Origin: an uncultured Butyricicoccus sp.
GTDB lineage: Bacteria > Bacillota > Clostridia > Oscillospirales > Butyricicoccaceae
Assembly (NCBI GenBank): GCA_910584935.1
Contig: CAJUDU010000002.1
Coordinates: 1-64,000, forward strand
Length of the DNA stretch: 64,000 nt
Direction: 5' to 3'
Part shown: piece after piece, positions 39,655-48,365 of the stretch
Layout: each line of letters starts with the position of its first letter
How positions within the stretch are numbered: position 1 is the first letter of the stretch
Program-made: the position numbers and the translations under genes
Notes under the pieces: model-generated
Seen by the model: the letters and a program-made list of their open reading frames with translations, nothing else
What the model was told of the DNA's origin: nothing
Database searches by the model: none

Positions 39655-39723
39655 CAGGGCTCCAGGATTCGAACGATTCGATTTTTAGGAGGCGGTCGCT
39701 CTATACAACTGAGCTATCAGGGC
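39655..39723 (-). pseudogene. Decayed tRNA-Arg(CCU)-like sequence
   Basis: On the - strand, GCCCTGATAGCTCAGTTG and a CCTCCTAA anticodon loop echo the intact tRNA next door, and GTTCGAATCC marks a T-loop. The anticodon stem and the 3' acceptor strand no longer pair. It lies 24 bases upstream of the functional tRNA gene, probably left from a duplication or an earlier integration. Confidence 0.65.
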
Positions 39724-40060
39724 ATGGCAAATGCCTGTAACAGCTTATTTATCATAGCGTATCTGTGGCAAAAAGTCAACTATATATTAAAATCCAAATC
39801 ATGTTGATCCATCGGCATTTGATAATGGCAATTCACCAATTTACACCTTGTACCATGCTGACAGATATGATAAAATCAAACCAGCAAATCAAAATTAGCA
39901 AAAGTCATATATTCGTATACCATGATAGGTTGTGACGCTTTGAGAAAGTATGCTTTTCTAAAAAATCCAATTAAATGCAATCGCAAGGATTATATTTATA
40001 AAATCATGCTTTACCAAGCAAAAGCAGGGGAAATTTTCCTTTTCCAATATTGCAGCATAG

Positions 40061-40285
40061 ATGCCATACAGTGCTCGTTTGATGCTTATTACACAAGATA
40101 TAGAAGATGTATATGAGGATTGGAATGATGAGATTGACGATCCATTGCCGGATTGTCAACACGATGCGTTGATACCGCTCCGCGTGAAATGACGCAATAT
40201 TGAAAAACCCGCGTATGGAACGCTGGAAACGCTCAAAGATGGGCAGTGGGTTGCGTATAAGCAGAATGGTTCCTCTTTTATATAG
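40061..40285 (+). pseudogene. Small ORF interrupted by an in-frame TGA
   Basis: ATG 40061 opens 43 codons (MPYSARLMLITQDIEDVYED, acidic), stops at TGA 40190-40192, and the same frame continues for 30 codons with YGTLETLKDGQWVAYKQNG to TAG 40283. The protein-like composition on both sides of the stop suggests a broken gene fragment. No family is recognised. Confidence 0.4.
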
Positions 40286-40514
40286 TTTTATGAAAATTAC
40301 AACTTCCAACTTATCAGTCTGCTGTTTTGGTAAAAAAAGAAAAGCGGTGATTCTTTTCTTTTCATCAGGCAAATTGCTGCATTTGCTGCCCGCGCAGCAT
40401 TCCTTTTTACTTTATTTTTGACATTTTTCTGGGATATTTTCGGCATTTTCCCCCATTTTTAATCATCATCCGCAAGATTGTTGTAAAGAAACCATAAAAA
40501 AAGTCATTTACTTA

Positions 40515-40544
40515 TTTCCATCTGCGGCTAAAATGTGTTATGAT
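40515..40544 (+). promoter_or_regulatory. Possible promoter of the oad operon
   Basis: Extended -10 TGTTATGAT (40536-40544) with a weak -35 (TTTCCA, 40515-40520). It lies 120 bases upstream of oadA; no clear operator is visible. Confidence 0.45.
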
Positions 40545-40665
40545 AGTATCAGTTTGTTTTGGCTGCAAAATGCCATGCAACGGCAGCGTCATTTTCCCTC
40601 TTATCGAATCAAGAGGCTGGCACTGCCGCAAATTATTGTACGCTGTAAAAGGGAAGTGAACAGCT

Positions 40666-42045
40666 ATGAAAATTCATATTACAGAAACCGTCCTGCGCGA
40701 TGCGAACCAGTCGCTGATGGCAACCCGCTTGCCCATTGATGATTTCATTGGCATATTGGATACCATCGACAACGCTGGCTATCATTCGATTGAATGCTGG
40801 GGCGGCGCCACTTTTGATTCCTGCCTGCGCTATCTTGGGGAAGATCCCTGGGAACGCCTGCGCACAATCCGCAAGCATATGAAACACACCAAGCTGCAAA
40901 TGCTGCTGCGCGGCCAGAACCTGCTTGGCTATCACCATTATTCTGATGATATGGTGCGCCGGTTCGTGCGCGCTTCCATTGAAAATGGTATGGATATCAT
41001 CCGCATTTTTGATGCGCTGAATGATTTGCGCAATATCGAAACCGCTGTGGACGAATGTCTGAAGGCGGGCGGTCATGCACAAGGCACCATCTGTTATACC
41101 CTTTCCCCCATCCATAACCTTGAAATGTATGTTGGGCTGGGTAAACAAATTGAAAAAATGGGCTGTCAAAGCCTGTGTATCAAGGACATGGCTGGCATTA
41201 TGAGTCCAAAAGAATGCTTTGACCTTGTGACCGCGCTGAAAGAGGCAATTAAACTGCCGATTTATGTCCATACCCATCAGACCACCGGGCTTGGGTTTAT
41301 GACTTACCTGAAAGCAGCGGAAGCCGGTGCAGATGGCATTGACTGTGCAATCTCCTCTTTCGCAGGCGGCACCAGCCAGCCCGCAACTGAAACCATGGTC
41401 TATACACTTTCACAAATGGGCTATGACTGCGGTGTGGATTCAGGCACATTGAAAAAAATTAACGATTTCTTCCTGCCGGAAGAACGCAAATTCATTCAAG
41501 ATGGTATTTTCGACCCAACAGTGCTTGCCGTCAAGGCGGATGCCTTGGTTTACCAGATCCCAGGCGGTATGCTGTCCAACCTGATGGCACAGCTAAAAGC
41601 CCAAGGCGCCATTGACCGGTTGGATGAAGTGCTTGCCGAAACCCCGCGTGTGCGTGCAGACCTCGGCTATCCCCCACTGGTTACGCCACTGAGCCAGATG
41701 GTTGGCGTACAAGCAACTGTCAATGTGCTGGTTGGGGAACGGTATAAAAACATCGGCAAAGAAATCAAAGCTTATATCAAAGGGGAATATGGGCGCGCAC
41801 CTGGCCCAATTGATCCAGCGCTTGCCCAAAAAGTTTTGGGCGATGACCTGCCAATCAGAGGGCGTTTTGCCGAAACCATTAAACCTGAATTTCCAGCGGC
41901 AAAAGCTGCCCTTGGCGATCGTGCGGAATCTGACCTTGATGTCCTTTCCTATATCTGCTTCCCACAGCAGGCGGAACAATATTTTGAACTGCGCGAACTG
42001 AAAAAAGCGCTTGTTGCCAAATATACCATTGAGGAGGTAAAGTGA
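40666..42045 (+). CDS. oadA: Oxaloacetate decarboxylase alpha subunit (carboxyltransferase)
   Basis: A 459-residue protein. The HMGL-like TIM barrel carries TVLRDANQSLMATR at the start, QMLLRGQN, CIKDMAG (the carboxylated Lys region) and THQTTGLGFMTYLKA, followed by the conserved PYC/OAD C-domain. It moves the carboxyl group from oxaloacetate to biotin. It stops before a biotinyl domain, which is supplied by a separate protein three genes on. The operon oadA-gamma-biotin carrier-beta is complete. AAAAGGGAAGTG precedes the ATG. Confidence 0.92.
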   Translation: MKIHITETVLRDANQSLMATRLPIDDFIGILDTIDNAGYHSIECWGGATFDSCLRYLGEDPWERLRTIRKHMKHTKLQMLLRGQNLLGYHHYSDDMVRRFVRASIENGMDIIRIFDALNDLRNIETAVDECLKAGGHAQGTICYTLSPIHNLEMYVGLGKQIEKMGCQSLCIKDMAGIMSPKECFDLVTALKEAIKLPIYVHTHQTTGLGFMTYLKAAEAGADGIDCAISSFAGGTSQPATETMVYTLSQMGYDCGVDSGTLKKINDFFLPEERKFIQDGIFDPTVLAVKADALVYQIPGGMLSNLMAQLKAQGAIDRLDEVLAETPRVRADLGYPPLVTPLSQMVGVQATVNVLVGERYKNIGKEIKAYIKGEYGRAPGPIDPALAQKVLGDDLPIRGRFAETIKPEFPAAKAALGDRAESDLDVLSYICFPQQAEQYFELRELKKALVAKYTIEEVK

Positions 42046-42046
42046 T

Positions 42047-42379
42047 ATGGGCAACCTTTCCGGCGGATCTTTCCTCGTTGCCTTGTCTGGCATTGTCATC
42101 GTGTTTATCATGCTGGCTGTGCTGTGCATTGTCATCCCAATCATCTCCAAAGCAGTGCAGTCGCTGCAAAAACCGTCTGTCAGCCAGCGTTCCTCCCCAG
42201 GTCCGCGCAATGTGGCGCCCGCTGCACCTGCGGCAGCGCCTGCGCCAGCGGCTGTGACTGGTGATGTCGCACTGTTTGATGTGGATGAGAAAACCGCGGC
42301 GTGCATTATGGCAATTGTCAGCCATGAAACCGGCATCCCGCTTTCAGAACTGATTTTCAAAGCCATCAAAGCAATTTAA
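42047..42379 (+). CDS. oadG: Oxaloacetate decarboxylase gamma-type subunit
   Basis: A 110-residue protein: one N-terminal membrane helix (about 9-33, LVALSGIVIVFIMLAVLCIV), an Ala/Pro-rich linker (residues 58-72) and a C-terminal segment (EKTAACIMAIVSHETGIPLS) typical of sodium pump decarboxylase gamma subunits. It anchors the soluble alpha and carrier parts to the membrane beta subunit. It begins 1 base after oadA with GAGGAGGTAAAG upstream. Confidence 0.85.
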   Translation: MGNLSGGSFLVALSGIVIVFIMLAVLCIVIPIISKAVQSLQKPSVSQRSSPGPRNVAPAAPAAAPAPAAVTGDVALFDVDEKTAACIMAIVSHETGIPLSELIFKAIKAI

Positions 42380-42398
42380 CACAGGGGGAGTTTAAATT

Positions 42399-42776
42399 AT
42401 GAAGTATATCGTCACATTAAACGGTAAAAAATATGAGGTTGAAGTAGAAAAAGGGCAAGCCACTGCGGTTTATGCTGGGGAAGCAGCGGCAGCGCCTGCG
42501 GCTGCTCCGGCACCGGCTGCCGCACCTGCGGCAGCGGCAGCGCCAGCAGCGCCGGCAGGCGCTGGCGCCCCTGTCACTTCGCCTATGCCTGGCACTATCC
42601 TCGCGGTACGCTGCTCCAATGGGCAGGCGGTGAAAAAAGGGGATGTGCTGTTTATTCTGGAAGCTATGAAGATGGAAAACGAAATTTTTGCGCCCAAAGA
42701 CGGCACTGTGACTTCTGTCTGCACCAGCAAAGGCGCATCGGTAGATACTGGCGCAACCCTGTGCACATTATCTTAA
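42399..42776 (+). CDS. Biotin carboxyl carrier protein of the decarboxylase
   Basis: A 125-residue protein: a short N-domain (MKYIVTLNGKKYEVEVEKG), an extremely Ala/Pro-rich flexible linker (about 28-58) and a biotinyl domain with EAMKMENEI, whose Lys carries biotin. It shuttles CO2 from OadA to the beta subunit. The linker length is usual for the gcdC/mmdC type. It is co-transcribed with the other subunits. Confidence 0.9.
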   Translation: MKYIVTLNGKKYEVEVEKGQATAVYAGEAAAAPAAAPAPAAAPAAAAAPAAPAGAGAPVTSPMPGTILAVRCSNGQAVKKGDVLFILEAMKMENEIFAPKDGTVTSVCTSKGASVDTGATLCTLS

Positions 42777-42792
42777 TAAGGAGGGCATCAAA

Positions 42793-43959
42793 ATGAGTGA
42801 CTTCTCCTTTATCGGCACTTTGCAAAAAATCCTGTCAGAGTCCGGCTTTGCTGCCTTTGCTCAAGATCCGCGCAACCTTGCCATGATTTTGATTGCCTGT
42901 GTGCTTTTATACCTCGGCATCGGCAAAAAATTCGAGCCGCTCCTGCTTGTCCCGATTGCGTTTGGCATTTTGCTATGTAATTTCCCACTTACAGGCTTGC
43001 TGAACGAACCGATGGTGGTGGATGGCGCGACCAAAAGTCCAGGGTTTTTGTGGGTAATTTATCAGGGCGTAGAACACGCCATTTATCCATCCATTATTTT
43101 TATGGGCATTGGCGCAATGACTGATTTTGGCCCGCTGATTGCCCGCCCCAGTTCACTGCTGCTTGGCGCTGCGGCACAGTTTGGTATTTTCTCTGCTTTC
43201 CTGTTGGCGTTGGCACTTGGCTTCCCAGACTTTGTTGCTGCCGCAATCGGCGTTATCGGCGGCGCGGATGGCCCAACCGCTATCTTAACCGCTTCCAAAC
43301 TGGCGCCGGCTTATCTGCCTGCAATTGCAGTTGCGGCATATTCTTACATGGCACTGATTCCACTGATTCAGCCGCCGCTTATGCGTCTGATGACCACCCA
43401 AAAAGAACGCGAAATCAAAATGGAACAGCTCCGTATTGTATCCAAAACCGAAAAGATTGTATTCCCGATTGCGGTTGCGATTATTGTTATTGGTTTATTG
43501 CCGGATACCGCGCCGCTGATTGGTATGCTGATGCTGGGCAACCTGTTCCGTGAATGCGGTGTAACCGACCGTTTGTCTGACACCGTACAAAATGCACTGT
43601 GTAATATTGTTACCATTTTCCTTGGGCTGTCTGTCGGCTGTAAAGCTACGGCTGACCACTTCCTGACTTGGGAAACCATTAAAATTATTGTCCTTGGCTT
43701 GCTTGCCTTTATGCTGTCTACCTTGGGCGGGCTTATCTTTGGCAAGATTATGTGCAAGCTGACCGGCGGCAAGGTAAACCCACTGATTGGTTCTGCTGGT
43801 GTATCTGCTGTCCCAATGGCGGCACGTGTCGCACAAGTTGAAGGTCAAAAGGCAAATCCTGCTAACTTCCTGTTGATGCACGCAATGGGTCCGAATGTTG
43901 CAGGTGTTATTGGTTCCGCTGTTGCAGCCGGGTTTATGATTAAAGTTTTTGGCGGCTAA
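42793..43959 (+). CDS. oadB: Sodium-translocating decarboxylase beta subunit
   Basis: A 388-residue membrane protein with about nine to eleven hydrophobic segments and family signatures IGVIGGADGPTAILTASKLAP and LLMHAMGPNVAGVIGSAVAAGF. It decarboxylates carboxybiotin and couples this to Na+ export. The last gene of the operon, with AAGGAGGGC upstream and a terminator 34 bases after the stop. Confidence 0.93.
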   Translation: MSDFSFIGTLQKILSESGFAAFAQDPRNLAMILIACVLLYLGIGKKFEPLLLVPIAFGILLCNFPLTGLLNEPMVVDGATKSPGFLWVIYQGVEHAIYPSIIFMGIGAMTDFGPLIARPSSLLLGAAAQFGIFSAFLLALALGFPDFVAAAIGVIGGADGPTAILTASKLAPAYLPAIAVAAYSYMALIPLIQPPLMRLMTTQKEREIKMEQLRIVSKTEKIVFPIAVAIIVIGLLPDTAPLIGMLMLGNLFRECGVTDRLSDTVQNALCNIVTIFLGLSVGCKATADHFLTWETIKIIVLGLLAFMLSTLGGLIFGKIMCKLTGGKVNPLIGSAGVSAVPMAARVAQVEGQKANPANFLLMHAMGPNVAGVIGSAVAAGFMIKVFGG

Positions 43960-43992
43960 GGGTTTATTCTCTCATTTCGCATAACAAAAATA

Positions 43993-44036
43993 AAGGCAGC
44001 ACCTGATTTTGCAAAAGGGGTGCTGCCTTGTTTTGT
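43993..44036 (+). terminator. Terminator of the oad operon
   Basis: AAGGCAGCACC (43993-44003) and GGTGCTGCCTT (44019-44029) pair perfectly and are followed by GTTTTGTTT. Confidence 0.9.
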
Positions 44037-44119
44037 TTATTTTATGAAAAATGAAACCGTCAACTTTTGGCAGAGCGGACGGTTGCTTTCTGTATGCGCA
44101 TCCCACAAAAAATCCACTA

Positions 44120-44148
44120 TTGACAACACTGCCCCGCAGTGCTACAAT
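44120..44148 (+). promoter_or_regulatory. trp operon promoter with a dyad in its spacer
   Basis: TTGACA (44120-44125), 17 bases, TACAAT (44143-44148): a near-consensus sigma-A promoter. The spacer holds CACTGC-CCC-GCAGTG (44127-44141), a perfect 6-3-6 inverted repeat that could be an operator. Confidence 0.85.
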
Positions 44149-44155
44149 AAAATGC

Positions 44156-44470
44156 AATGAAACCGTTGATGCGGGAGTCAAGACAGCCGTGCACGCACAG
44201 AGAGTTTGGATTGCTGAGAACCAAGCCGAACGCAAGCTGTTAAATGGGCCGCGGAGGGCGCAGTGAACCGGTGGATGATTTCTTTATCCCCCGCAGTATT
44301 CTGCGACGTGAAAAAGGCATACGTTAGTTGCCTGGGATATGTTTGTATCCTCCAAAAGCGCACAGGCATTTTCCTGTGAATCAAGGTGGCACCGCGGGTG
44401 TTTTGAAATGATTTCAACCCGTCCTTGACAAAAGGGTATTGTTACCCCTATGTCTGGGACGGGTTTTTTG
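44156..44470 (+). promoter_or_regulatory. T-box riboswitch upstream of trpE
   Basis: The conserved T-box AAGGTGGCACCGCGG lies at 44383-44397, preceded by about 230 bases of stem I-III-like structure with AGAGAG near 44202 and CCGCGGAGGGCGCAG near 44252. It senses uncharged tRNA; the operon implies tRNA-Trp. UGG candidates for the specifier include 44273-44275, but I cannot fix it without folding. Confidence 0.9.
44416..44470 (+). terminator. T-box-controlled terminator of the trp operon
   Basis: AACCCGTCC (44416-44424) pairs with GGACGGGTT (44457-44465), followed by TTTTT. It is the terminator whose formation is prevented by the T-box antiterminator when tRNA is uncharged. Confidence 0.9.
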
Positions 44471-44500
44471 TTTTTCCCCAAAAAGGAGGTCAATTTTTTT

Positions 44501-45970
44501 ATGTTCCCTACACTGGATGAAGCTAAAAATTTGGCGGCGCAAGGTTATCGCCGTATCCCTGTCAGCCGGGAAATCTATGCTGACCGCTTCACGCCAACCG
44601 AAGTGATGCGCACGTTAAAACATATCAGCCGTCACTGTTATATGCTGGAAAGCGCTGAGGATGCCCGTCAATGGGGACGTTATACCTTTTTGGGCTTTGA
44701 CCCGACTGCTGAACTCACCTGCAAAGCGGGTATGCTGCATATCCGCACTGGCGGCGCGGGGTTTTCTGAAAAAGTAACCCATCCCGGTGATGCAATCCGC
44801 CGCCTGTTGGCAGAAAACCACAGCCCAAAAATCAAAGGCTTACCGCCTTTTACTGGCGGACTGGTCGGTTATTTTTCTTATTCTTATATCGGTTATGCGG
44901 AACCCTCCCTACATCTTACCCGTGCGGACGCTGAATTTCAAGATGTTGATTTGATGCTATTTGATAAAGTGATTGCGTTTGATCACCTGCGCCAAAAAAT
45001 TATTCTGATTGCCGGAGCGCGTGCGGATGATATCGAAACCAATTACCATAAAGCGTCTTATGAGCTGGAACAGCTTGCAAACCTTATCCGCACTGGCGTA
45101 AAGCATGAACCTAAGCCACCCCACCTAAAAACACCTTTAACACCGCTGTTTTCCCGTGAGGCATATGGCGAAAAAATACGCCGCGCACAGCATTATATCC
45201 ATGAAGGGGATATCTTCCAGGTGGTGCTGTCCAACCCGCTGGAAGCTGAAATGGAAGGCAGTTTATTTGATGTTTACCGGGTGCTGCGCACCACAAACCC
45301 GTCCCCGTATATGTTCTATTTTTCCAGCGATGATATTGAAATTGCAGGCGCTTCCCCAGAAACCCTCGCACGGCTTGAAGATGGAAAATTGTTCACATTC
45401 CCGCTTGCGGGCACCCGCCCACGCGGGCGCACCGATGCCGAGGATTTTGCGCTGGAACAGGAACTTCTTGCCGATGAAAAAGAACTTGCCGAACACAATA
45501 TGCTGGTTGATCTTGGGCGTAATGACATTGGACGTATCAGCCAGCTTGGCACAGTAAAGGTTGAAAAATACTTAGGAATTGAACGGTTTTCCCATGTGAT
45601 GCATATCGGTTCAACCGTAACCGGGCAAATCCGTCCGGATAAAGATGCTGTGGACGCAGTGGATTCTATCTTGCCCGCAGGCACACTTTCCGGTGCGCCA
45701 AAACTGCGCGCCTGTCAAATCATTGATGAATTAGAAGGGCATGAACGCGGCATTTATGGCGGCGCAATCGGTTATCTGGACTTTACCGGCAACCTAGATA
45801 CCTGCATTGCCATCCGACTGGCATACCAGAAAAACGGTAAAGTTTGTGTCCGGTCAGGTGCTGGCATTGTCGCGGACAGCGTGCCTGACCTGGAATATCA
45901 GGAATGCCTGAATAAAGCCAAGGCTGTGATCCGTGCCATTGAAACAGCACAGGAGGGCATTGATTTATGA
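44501..45970 (+). CDS. trpE: Anthranilate synthase component I
   Basis: A 489-residue protein from ATG 44501, with AAAGGAGG upstream. The N-domain contains CYMLESAEDARQWGRYTFLG with the MLES feedback-binding motif. The chorismate-binding domain has GDIFQVVLSN, GASPETLARL, AGTRPRGRT, NMLVDLGRNDIG and SILPAGTLSGAPK. It makes anthranilate from chorismate with TrpG. First gene of a canonical trpEGDCFBA operon; the ATG of trpG overlaps its stop. Confidence 0.96.
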   Translation: MFPTLDEAKNLAAQGYRRIPVSREIYADRFTPTEVMRTLKHISRHCYMLESAEDARQWGRYTFLGFDPTAELTCKAGMLHIRTGGAGFSEKVTHPGDAIRRLLAENHSPKIKGLPPFTGGLVGYFSYSYIGYAEPSLHLTRADAEFQDVDLMLFDKVIAFDHLRQKIILIAGARADDIETNYHKASYELEQLANLIRTGVKHEPKPPHLKTPLTPLFSREAYGEKIRRAQHYIHEGDIFQVVLSNPLEAEMEGSLFDVYRVLRTTNPSPYMFYFSSDDIEIAGASPETLARLEDGKLFTFPLAGTRPRGRTDAEDFALEQELLADEKELAEHNMLVDLGRNDIGRISQLGTVKVEKYLGIERFSHVMHIGSTVTGQIRPDKDAVDAVDSILPAGTLSGAPKLRACQIIDELEGHERGIYGGAIGYLDFTGNLDTCIAIRLAYQKNGKVCVRSGAGIVADSVPDLEYQECLNKAKAVIRAIETAQEGIDL

Positions 45971-46545
45971 TTTTGCTGATTGATAATTATGACAGTTTTT
46001 CTTATAATCTTTACCAGCTTATCGGCGCTGTCCAGCCGGATATCAAAGTGATTCGCAATGATGAAATGACTGTCCCTGAAATTGAAGCGCTACACCCACA
46101 AGCCATTTTCCTTTCTCCAGGGCCGGGCAAACCTGCTGATGCCGGCATTTGTGAAGCTGTTATCCAGTTCCTTGCCGGCAAAGTACCTATCTTTGGCGTG
46201 TGCCTTGGACATCAGGCGATTTGTGAAGCCTTTGGCGGTGTGGTTTCCCATGCCTCCCGTTTAATGCACGGCAAAACTTCCGCTGCCCAGCTTGATACTG
46301 CCTGCCGCCTGTTTGCCGGGCTGCCCGAAAGTATACAAGTTGCGCGGTACCATTCCCTTGCCGCCATACGGGATACTCTGCCCGATTGTCTGCGCGTTAC
46401 CGCGCAAACCGATGATGGCGAAATTATGGCAGTTGAACATACCCGCTATCCCATTTGCGGCGTGCAATTCCATCCGGAATCTGTGATGACGCCGGATGGC
46501 TTACAAATTATCAAAAATTTCTTGGAGGGATATACCCATGATTAA
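45967..46545 (+). CDS. trpG: Anthranilate synthase component II (glutamine amidotransferase)
   Basis: A 192-residue class I amidotransferase: LIDNYDSFSYNL, FLSPGPGKP, catalytic Cys in FGVCLGHQAI, and GVQFHPESVMT with the His and Glu of the triad. It supplies ammonia to TrpE. ATGA overlap with trpE and an 8-base overlap with trpD indicate coupled translation. No fused phosphoribosyltransferase domain. Confidence 0.95.
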   Translation: MILLIDNYDSFSYNLYQLIGAVQPDIKVIRNDEMTVPEIEALHPQAIFLSPGPGKPADAGICEAVIQFLAGKVPIFGVCLGHQAICEAFGGVVSHASRLMHGKTSAAQLDTACRLFAGLPESIQVARYHSLAAIRDTLPDCLRVTAQTDDGEIMAVEHTRYPICGVQFHPESVMTPDGLQIIKNFLEGYTHD

Positions 46546-47551
46546 AGAAGCAATCCATATGCTCAGCCGCAAAGAAAACCTTAGCTATACAGACGCACAA
46601 GCTGTCATGGATGAGATTATGTCAGGCAGTACCACACCTGTCCAAATGTCCGCTTACTTAACCGCCCTTGCCATGAAGGGTGAAACCATTGATGAAATTA
46701 CTGGTTCTGCTGCCGGGATGCGTGCCCACTGTATCAAGCTGCTGCATGATATGGACGTGCTTGAAATCGTCGGCACTGGCGGCGATGGTTCCAATTCATT
46801 TAACATTTCAACCACTTCTTCGCTGGTCATTTCTGCGGCAGGCGTACCAGTTGCCAAACATGGCAACCGCGCCGCTTCCTCCAAATGCGGCGCGGCAGAT
46901 GTGCTGGAAGCTCTTGGTGTAAAAATCACCCTTTCCCCTGAACGCAGTGCCGCACTGCTGAAAAAAATCAATATCTGTTTCCTGTTTGCTCAAAACTATC
47001 ATATTGCAATGAAATATGTTGCCCCAATACGCCGGGAACTTGGTATCCGCACGGTATTTAATATTTTAGGGCCGCTTTCCAATCCTGCGGGCGCAAATAT
47101 GGAACTGATGGGCGTTTATGATGCAGCCCTGGTCGAGCCGCTTGCGCAGGTGATGCACCGGCTGGGTGTCACCCGTGGTATGGTTGTCTATGGGCAGGAT
47201 AAACTGGATGAAATTTCAATGAGTGCTCCGACTTCTGTTTGTGAAATCCTGCCGGGCTGTAATTTCCAAACTTATACCATTACACCCGAACAGTTTGGCT
47301 ACACACGGTGTGATAAATCGGCGCTGACAGGCGGCACACCGGAAGAAAATGCTTCCATTACTCGTGCAATTCTATCCGGCGCGGAGCAGGGCGCAAAACG
47401 GCAGGCAGTTTGCCTGAATGCTGGCGCAGCACTATATCTGGCAGGCAAAGCGGACAATTTGGAACAAGGCGTCCGCCTTGCGGAAAACCTCATTGATTCT
47501 GGCGCCGCACAAAAGCAGCTTGCATTATTCATCCAGCAAAGCAACTGCTGA
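46538..47551 (+). CDS. trpD: Anthranilate phosphoribosyltransferase
   Basis: A 337-residue protein from ATG 46538, with TTGGAGGGA upstream. Family motifs include VGTGGDGSNSFNISTTSS, KHGNRAASSKCGAADVLEAL and LGPLSNPAG. It joins PRPP and anthranilate. Normal length and motifs intact. Confidence 0.95.
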   Translation: MIKEAIHMLSRKENLSYTDAQAVMDEIMSGSTTPVQMSAYLTALAMKGETIDEITGSAAGMRAHCIKLLHDMDVLEIVGTGGDGSNSFNISTTSSLVISAAGVPVAKHGNRAASSKCGAADVLEALGVKITLSPERSAALLKKINICFLFAQNYHIAMKYVAPIRRELGIRTVFNILGPLSNPAGANMELMGVYDAALVEPLAQVMHRLGVTRGMVVYGQDKLDEISMSAPTSVCEILPGCNFQTYTITPEQFGYTRCDKSALTGGTPEENASITRAILSGAEQGAKRQAVCLNAGAALYLAGKADNLEQGVRLAENLIDSGAAQKQLALFIQQSNC

Positions 47552-47581
47552 CCTGTCATCATGATTAAGGAGCATTTTCGG

Positions 47582-48364
47582 ATGAATATTCTGGAACAAA
47601 TCGCGGCAAAAACACGTCAGCGCATTGACGCCGCCAAACAATCCCTGCCGCTGTTTGCGGTTCAGGCGCAGGCGGAAGTCATGGATGCGAATACAGGATT
47701 CCCCTTTGCCCGCGCCCTGCAGGCAAAAGGGCTTTCCTTTATCTGTGAAATCAAAAAAGCCAGCCCATCCAAGGGCGTAATTGCAGCCGATTTCCCTTAT
47801 CTGGAGATTGCACGGGATTATGAAGCGGCTGGCGCATCCGCGATTTCCTGCCTGACCGAACCCTATTGGTTTCAGGGCAGCGATTCGTATTTGCAGCAGA
47901 TTGCGCAGACTGTCCATATCCCAGTGCTGCGCAAAGATTTTACCATTGACCCGTATATGGTTTATGAAGCAAAAATCTATGGTGCTTCAGCTATCCTGCT
48001 GATTTGTGCCATCCTGACTGATGAGCAGCTGCAAACCTGGCTGCATCTTGCCCATTCGTTAGGGCTGGACGCCTTGGTGGAAGCCCATGACGCGGATGAA
48101 ATCAAACGTGCGGTGCAAGCTGGCGCCAATATCATTGGGGTAAACAACCGCAATCTGAAAACATTTTCTGTAGATGTGGAAAACAGCATACGCCTGCGTG
48201 CGCTGGTACCATCGGACTGCGTTTTTGTATCCGAAAGCGGTATCCGCACTGCGGCGGATATTGCCCGCCTGCATGAAAATGGCACCAACGCGGTGCTGAT
48301 TGGTGAAACCTTTATGCGTGCCCCAGACAAAAAAGCCGCGCTTGACGCATTGCGTGGGGTGTGA
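47582..48364 (+). CDS. trpC: Indole-3-glycerol-phosphate synthase
   Basis: A 260-residue TIM-barrel protein from ATG 47582, with AAGGAG upstream. Characteristic segments are FICEIKKASPSKG (catalytic Lys), LRKDFTIDPYMVYEA, GVNNRNLKTFSVD and VSESGI. It closes the indole ring in tryptophan synthesis. The next gene begins 1 base after its stop. Confidence 0.95.
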   Translation: MNILEQIAAKTRQRIDAAKQSLPLFAVQAQAEVMDANTGFPFARALQAKGLSFICEIKKASPSKGVIAADFPYLEIARDYEAAGASAISCLTEPYWFQGSDSYLQQIAQTVHIPVLRKDFTIDPYMVYEAKIYGASAILLICAILTDEQLQTWLHLAHSLGLDALVEAHDADEIKRAVQAGANIIGVNNRNLKTFSVDVENSIRLRALVPSDCVFVSESGIRTAADIARLHENGTNAVLIGETFMRAPDKKAALDALRGV

Positions 48365-48365
48365 A

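Larger units (their letters stand above)
39724..40665. other. AT-rich gene-poor stretch between tRNA genes and the oad operon
   Basis: Over about 940 bases I see no intact gene beyond a small broken frame (40061-40285) and a possible oad promoter near 40539. Another ATTAGCA occurs near 39892. Composition is AT-rich and looks like decaying flank. Confidence 0.6.

Noticed and set aside
39442..39807. 121-codon frame across the tRNA genes
   Set aside because: It runs through the tRNA-Arg gene and the tRNA pseudogene and lacks a ribosome site.
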